Part shown: positions 58,751 to 64,000 of the stretch, piece by piece
Layout: every line of letters starts with the position of its first letter
Position numbering within the stretch: position 1 is the stretch's first letter
Source of the DNA: Norana najaformis
Lineage: Eukaryota > Annelida > Clitellata > Crassiclitellata > Hormogastridae
Direction: 5' to 3'
Length of the DNA: 64,000 nt
NCBI GenBank assembly: GCA_964023275.1
Contig: OZ029915.1
Coordinates: 41,533,238-41,597,237 of the forward strand
Translations under genes and position numbers: made by a program
Notes under the pieces: model-generated
Database searches by the model: none
Told to the model about the DNA's origin: nothing
Seen by the model: only the letters and a program-made list of their open reading frames with translations

Positions 58751-61185
58751 CTGTTTGCAAAGAGTCCAGATAATCACTTCGGGAAAGTTGAATGGGTAGA
58801 AACAGAGGACGCTTTCAAGAATGAAGTCCAATTCAGGAGCAGCATTTGAAGTTACGAGGGCGAAGAGATAGGGTGGGCAGTTGCGTATTGATAAAACGAC
58901 TGCACGTGATGGCGCCAGCTTTAAGGGCCCTACACCCATTACACCAAAATCTTAATGAGACCTTAGGAGGCCCTGCGTACAATTGTTGAAATTCTGTAGC
59001 TCCACTGAGTAGTCACATAGAGTTCAATGGTGGGCATGACTTGTCTTCAACCACCGACCTTTTCCCAGCACATTTCTCAGAGGGAAAAGAAATGAATATA
59101 ATTTCAAACAGTTAATGTCAAAAAGTAATTTAAATATTATAATCTTCGATGTTTGTCAAAATTTTCCCATCTACGGCCTATCTTATTTTTTATAGGCCCT
59201 ATATCTCATAATTTTAGTTCTTTTAACCAACTGTAATTCTTATTTTTGCCCATGTGACAATTGATTCGAACGATCAGTCAATACAGTGTTTAGAGCTAAC
59301 ATTTTGCCATAAGATATGCTTGATGCTTAGATGACAAAACAATTTATATACTGGACCGAATTTAATTGGACCTGACTTGTTTCGCGAGATCGTGGTTCCC
59401 AACTGCCGTAGGACAATCTTTCACACGTTCGTAACGCACGTCTCTACCAATTCGGCCACTGTAGATGATTATGCTGAATCTAATAATAGATACGCATGAT
59501 ATTATGCGTTTACTAAACTCTGTACTCATTGACGAATTTACAGCGATAATGACTGCGACTGTCCTCGTATATTTTTAAAGATCTCTGTTGATTATAAGGC
59601 CTAAGCCTTGATATTAGACCTAGGCCTAACCATTGACGCCTCTTGTGACGGTCAGAGCATAGCTTAAGTGCAACAGGCATTTATAATATATATATTTACG
59701 TCAAAATGATGCCACTAGTTTTTGCTGCATTCCTTCTGAAAGCAGCGACAGAAGTGCAGGCAGAGAATTGCATTTATCATCGAAGGAAATGCGATTTGAA
59801 TTTCTGAAATCCGAGACCAATGAGCCGATTGACTTCAAAATTGACACAGATATTCAGTTTGGGAATCTTCACCAAAATAGAATGGGATTGGGAGAGAAAG
59901 AGAAAGTGAGTGAGTGAGTGAGTGAGAGAGAGAGAGAGAGAGAGAGAGTTTGATGGAGAGGTAGAGGAAGAGGAAGAGAAAGAGGGGCGTGACCTATAGC
60001 CACATACATACATACATACACACATGCATACATACACACATGCATACGTACTACATAGGCCTACGTACATAGTACATACGCACATACATACATGCACGAA
60101 CACATATACACACACGCTCTAGCTTCATTATGATAATACACACAAGACATCAATCGATGCTCACTGCAAAGAAAGACCGCAACCGCAAACAAAAATGTTA
60201 GCTAGATCTATTCTAAATCCACGCAAGAGGTCAGTCTGAGAGGCCTGTCTACAGCTTATGCAGAATTCTCCACCCTTTCATTCAATCACTTTCCATTATC
60301 GGTGACTGTCGTATGAATTAGATGCCAGCGAATCAATCAGGTTAATAAGATTAACAGGATTGGATACAATTTAAGTAATCAACCGAACCAAGAGCGTCTG
60401 CACGGTTTTAAAAGTGGGGGGTGGCAAGTATAAAAAGACTGGGCTTTGTATCGCCGAACAGTTTGACGATCAGGACCTAGTTGACCGTTTCTAAGTTGCG
60501 AGCCCTGCGAGCTTATAGTTGCACTAATGCCTTCCCCTGTCTTTGTCAGATGACTTCCCAACTAATTAGCTCATCCGGAAAAATTAGGCTCCCAAAATTC
60601 TGATGACCGTGTTTCTTCTCGCTGTTTTCGTGGTGTATTCAGTCCTCTCTCTCACGCACGCCTCGTGGATGTATGATTTATTTCCCCCCAACTTCAAATT
60701 TCCTTGCAGGTATTTTTAGTAATGACAAAAGTTCGCATTTTGTCAAACTCTGAACAGTCCCCTCTTTTCAGATTCGGGCCCCTTCCCCGCAGTTATGGGC
60801 TCTTTGGGTCCACAGTTAAGCTAATGACTTCCTCTTTCCTTGCCATATGACATTTCAATATTTTTTAACCAATGTGGAAACATTATGCTCCAAATATTGA
60901 CCATCCTGTGCCAACGACTTAGATTCGGACTAGAACAGACACTAAAAACAATCCAATCACGTGGTTTAATTATACTTTTCGGTTCGTCAGATGATTGAGG
61001 AATTTGAGGTACATTTCAAATATATATTAGGCCTATTGTTTTGAAGCTTAACTCATAAAATTAAATTCCGTCAAAAATGAAAAATAAAGCCAATGCAATG
61101 GCGTACACTTTTAAAATAATTTTTGGATATGTTCACTAGTTTCCAAATTTTCTCACACAGACCTCTCATACGTCAAGAAGATGCT
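58751..61185. other. gene-poor DNA with microsatellites
   Basis: 59905-59948 is (GAGT)/(GA)n and 60001-60110 is (CATA)/(CACA)n. 60130-60180 is a LINE B tail fragment. 59380-59465 (minus) resembles a decayed tRNA-like head. No coding exon recognised. Confidence 0.5.
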
Positions 61186-61285
61186 TAATATTTAAGCATA
61201 ACATATGCATATTTATTTATGCTATAAAATGGTGAACTACATAGAAGTAATATGAAAAAATAAAAGAATGCTGCCGTTTCATCAT

Positions 61286-61463
61286 CATCACCTTCTTCTT
61301 CTTCTTCTTCTTCTTCTTCTTCTTCTTCTTCTTCTTCTTCTTCTTTCATCATTATCTTCATCTTCATATTCAGCTTCATCATCATCTTCATCTTCATATT
61401 CATCATCATCTTCATATTCATCATTACCTTCATCTTCATATTCAGCTTCATCATCATCATCAT
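61286..61463. repeat. (CTT)n and (CATCTT)n satellite
   Basis: Poly-CTT to 61344 followed by mixed TCATCATCTTCATCTTCATA repeats. Open frames of Glu/Asp or Leu/Ser are artefacts. Confidence 0.95.
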
Positions 61464-62567
61464 GTAATGTAATGTAATGTAATGACGACAATTTATATAG
61501 CATCGTATGTAGCAAGCTACTTCTAGGGTGCTTTACAAAGTCAAAGGTCGCCCAAGAACTAAGAGTTATGCACCAAATACAGTTTCAGCTGTTTTTTTAA
61601 AGAGGTTGACACTTTTGGACTCCCGAATGGATACCGGAAGACTGTTCCAGGCGTGCGGACCAGCAACCCGAAAGGCCCGATCACCCATTCTAGTCTTAGA
61701 TGCCGGTACAAATACATTGGCGGACTTTGATGATCGCAGTCGCTGTCGGTTGGGGTCATCAGATAGTGGCCTGATGCTGTCTGCGAGATAGCGTGGTGCT
61801 CAGTTGTTCAGACATTTGTACACAAGTAGGCAAAGTTTGAACTTGACGCGCTCGCCGATCCTTAGCCACTGAAGTTGGTCCTGAAGCACGGGCGTGATAT
61901 GGTCGGATATGTGTGTCCGAGTGGCCAGACGAGCAGCGGCGTTGATGACTGCCTGAAGCCGAATGGTTCTGCACTGTGACAAGCCAGCGAAAGCAACGTT
62001 GCAGTAGTCGATTCGGCTTAGTACCAGACTTTGTACAAGTAGGCGAGTTACGTCTTTTGTGAGGGACCGAGAGACAGACCTCAGCTGTCTCAGGATGGCG
62101 AAGCTGGTCTTTACAAGTCCTGTAATGTGTGATGACATCGAGAGATCTCTTTCAAGTAGGAGACCAAGATCACGAACCTCAGTCGCTGGCTCGACAGCGC
62201 ATTCACCAATGAAGAAATGGCTAGTGTCTAATTTGTCAACCCTACGTGAAGATGAACACCAGAGAAATTCTGACTTGGACGAATTCAACTTGAACCGATT
62301 GCATTTCATCCAGTCAGCAACGTCATTCACGCAGTTCATTGAGACGCCCCTTAGGTGCTGAACATCAGTGTCGTCAAGGCGACAGGAGCCATAGATTTGT
62401 GGTAGAGATGACCATGCAGACCGTGCTTGGATATTATGTCTAGGATGTCGGCAGTATAGAGGAGGAAAAGAATGGGTCCCAGGACTGAACCTTGAGGAAC
62501 GCCGCTGGTTAGAATGGTAGGTGTGGACGAGGAGGAGGCATGACGGACACTTTGCTGTCTGCCTGTC
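61460..62567 (-). mobile_element. 5'-truncated LINE reverse transcriptase with lost catalytic Asp pair
   Basis: On the minus strand: SGVPQGSVLGPILFLLYTADI (about 62510-62445), HGLHGHLY, a frameshift, then QIYGSCRLDDTDVQ, NDVADWMKCNRFKLN, VRDLGLLLERDLSMS, LSRIDYCNVAFAGL, INAAARLATRT and LQWLRIGERVKFKL. A stop follows near 61800, then APRYLADSI and GDRAFRVAGPHAWNSLP. This is the thumb-to-C-terminus order of a CR1/L2-type ORF2. The YADDTQ motif should join HLY to TQIYGS, but about 8 bp are missing, which removes ADD and shifts frame. The 3' tail is (ATTAC)n, seen as ATGTAATGTAATGTAATG at 61461. A (CAT)n run marks the truncated 5' end. Confidence 0.85.
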
Positions 62568-62575
62568 ATCATCAC

Positions 62576-62614
<39 letters not shown>

Positions 62615-63660
62615 AATTTTCTGACCCCAGCCATTTGGAGGTGATGGGGCCAGTGAATGACCCCCATTGTCTTCAGTCATTTTTCAAGTTCCATAGTTGC
62701 CTGATAGTTGTTTCTTTTCGAGTTTTGTTTAGTCTGCGCTGGTTACCCATCCCATAGTCTTGCTCTTTCCTTTGTCTCCTTTGTCTCAAAATAACTTCCT
62801 GCCTTGTAGGTGTCTTGATCAGCTCGGTCAGTAGTCACCATTTCCAGACGGCCAAAGAACGGAGTCTTCACTGAACGACTTTATCCGGAAGAGTTTTTCT
62901 CTCATCCACTCAGCTTCGTAGTTCCTCCTTTGTAAGCCCTGAAGGCTAATAAACTTGAAATATTTCTGAAAGAGGCGCATGCGTCGTCCTTAGCAAAGTC
63001 TCTGTTTATTCCTCAGGAGATGCTCTGTTGCAGTGAAATAGTGAGTCCACACATGCAAAGATAAGACGAGGAGAAAGAAGTCTTCGGACATCTGTTCGTC
63101 TGCTATTAAGAAAAGAAACGAGGCAGTGTCTCGTAAATCACGCCAGTGATAAAAACAGGCGCGTGTGCATAGCCTCTGTATAGAAATGCCTGCGTTGTGA
63201 GGTGCATGCAAAGCCATAGGCTACATGAGTATGTATACCTGCGCATATGTCTGCATATATGCCGTGCACAGGCGTGCTGATCATTCACAAGAAGAAAGCC
63301 CTCTAGGCTACTGAGTCTGCATCTACAAAGAACGAACCATAGAATACACATTATGAAACGTGCTTCAGCACAACACTCATCAGACTGTTTGCAACATCTT
63401 AGACTAAATCGGGCGATACATGTTGCTTTAGGATTATTCATAAAATGTCATCTTGCCTATGGCCACAGATAAGGAATCATATATGGAACCCATAATTATA
63501 TCAAATGGAGTTTTAATTCCAAATAGCGGGACAGACTTGAATTCTTCTTTGACGCTGTTCTCAGGCTTTCTTGGGTTTTGTATCATCGTCAAACTGTTGT
63601 TGATCAATAGAGTCTTGCTCATTTCAATTCATATGTGGATGGTGTTTAGAATTGAAACAG
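62568..63660. other. (CAT)n then unrecognised DNA
   Basis: 62568-62613 is (CAT)n. The remainder has several short open frames but no family signature or convincing exon. Confidence 0.5.
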
Positions 63661-64000
63661 CAGGATAGGTAAGGGGTAGAGAAAGAATCAGGATAGGATT
63701 TGTGGAAGAGGAGTGTCTTAGTTTTGAGTTTAAAATCTGCGCAGAGATTGCAAGGGATGAAGTGTTGGTGAGTTCATAGGATGGGTCAGATAATTGGGGT
63801 AAATCTTATGGGAGTTTATTGCAGAGGTATGGGACAACTATGGCTATTGAGCAATTTCCAAATTTTAAGAGTGAGGTGACGGGAGGGCGGAGAAGTAAAA
63901 GTGTTAGGGCAGAGGAGGAGCGGGTTAAATAGAGTGTCTGGATTGTAAATAACTGACGAAGGTTTGAGGGTTAGCAGGATTAAGGTGTGTTGTAGGTAAG
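63661..64000 (-). mobile_element. LINE family A, longer copy running off the window
   Basis: The minus strand encodes a decayed ORF2 end (LKIWKLLNS, LKTKTLLFHKSYPDSF), and GCAATCTCTGCGCAGATTTT matches the family A start at 7605 and 38649. It extends at least 200 bp further 5' than the other copies and continues past the window edge. The 3' UTR is missing on the left. Confidence 0.6.

Overview
This window looks like nuclear DNA of a metazoan, probably a marine invertebrate deuterostome. It holds three multi-exon animal genes with GT-AG introns. It also holds many CR1/L2-type LINE fragments, tRNA-derived SINEs, MITEs and long microsatellites. An echinoderm or close relative is my best guess. 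The hints are the frequent TAGGCCTA palindrome and a LINE that starts with a 2A-like peptide, both of which I associate with sea urchin-like genomes. The species assignment is inference.

Layout. 1-8300 has no gene I can support: a promoter-like CG-rich patch, a dead hAT transposase end, microsatellites, two or three SINEs and a knot of inverted LINE tails next to the first gene. 8304-16303 (+) is RBM22, a core spliceosome factor, complete in nine exons (449 aa), with a LINE fragment in each of introns 2 and 3 and a piggyBac-derived MITE in intron 8. 18536-33300 (-) is a JAKMIP-like coiled-coil gene, 16 exons and about 1327 aa, convergent with RBM22. Its introns hold a 25-copy 22-bp minisatellite, a 120-bp hairpin, a MITE, a SINE and several LINE remnants. 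33301-38517 is intergenic and carries a decayed duplicate of one exon of the next gene. 38518-43602 (+) encodes a 600-aa protein with an F-box at the N terminus followed by an actin-related (ARP) domain. This is the most interesting gene here.

43950-64000 is gene-poor and repeat-dense. It contains three dispersed families that recur and nest in one another: a LINE 3' end with a GATTACGATTACGA tail, a roughly 260-bp tRNA-derived SINE, and a MITE with a TIR close to GGTCGTCCATAAAGGACGTC. It also has a roughly 266-bp ACTG microsatellite, other satellites and a LINE reverse transcriptase that has lost its catalytic Asp pair.

The three genes do not form an operon or an evident pathway. RBM22 acts in pre-mRNA splicing, JAKMIP-like proteins bind microtubules and kinases, and an F-box-ARP would be predicted to link an actin-fold module to SCF ubiquitin ligases. 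Exon borders were placed by hand from splice signals, reading frame and family similarity. All reading frames close without stops.
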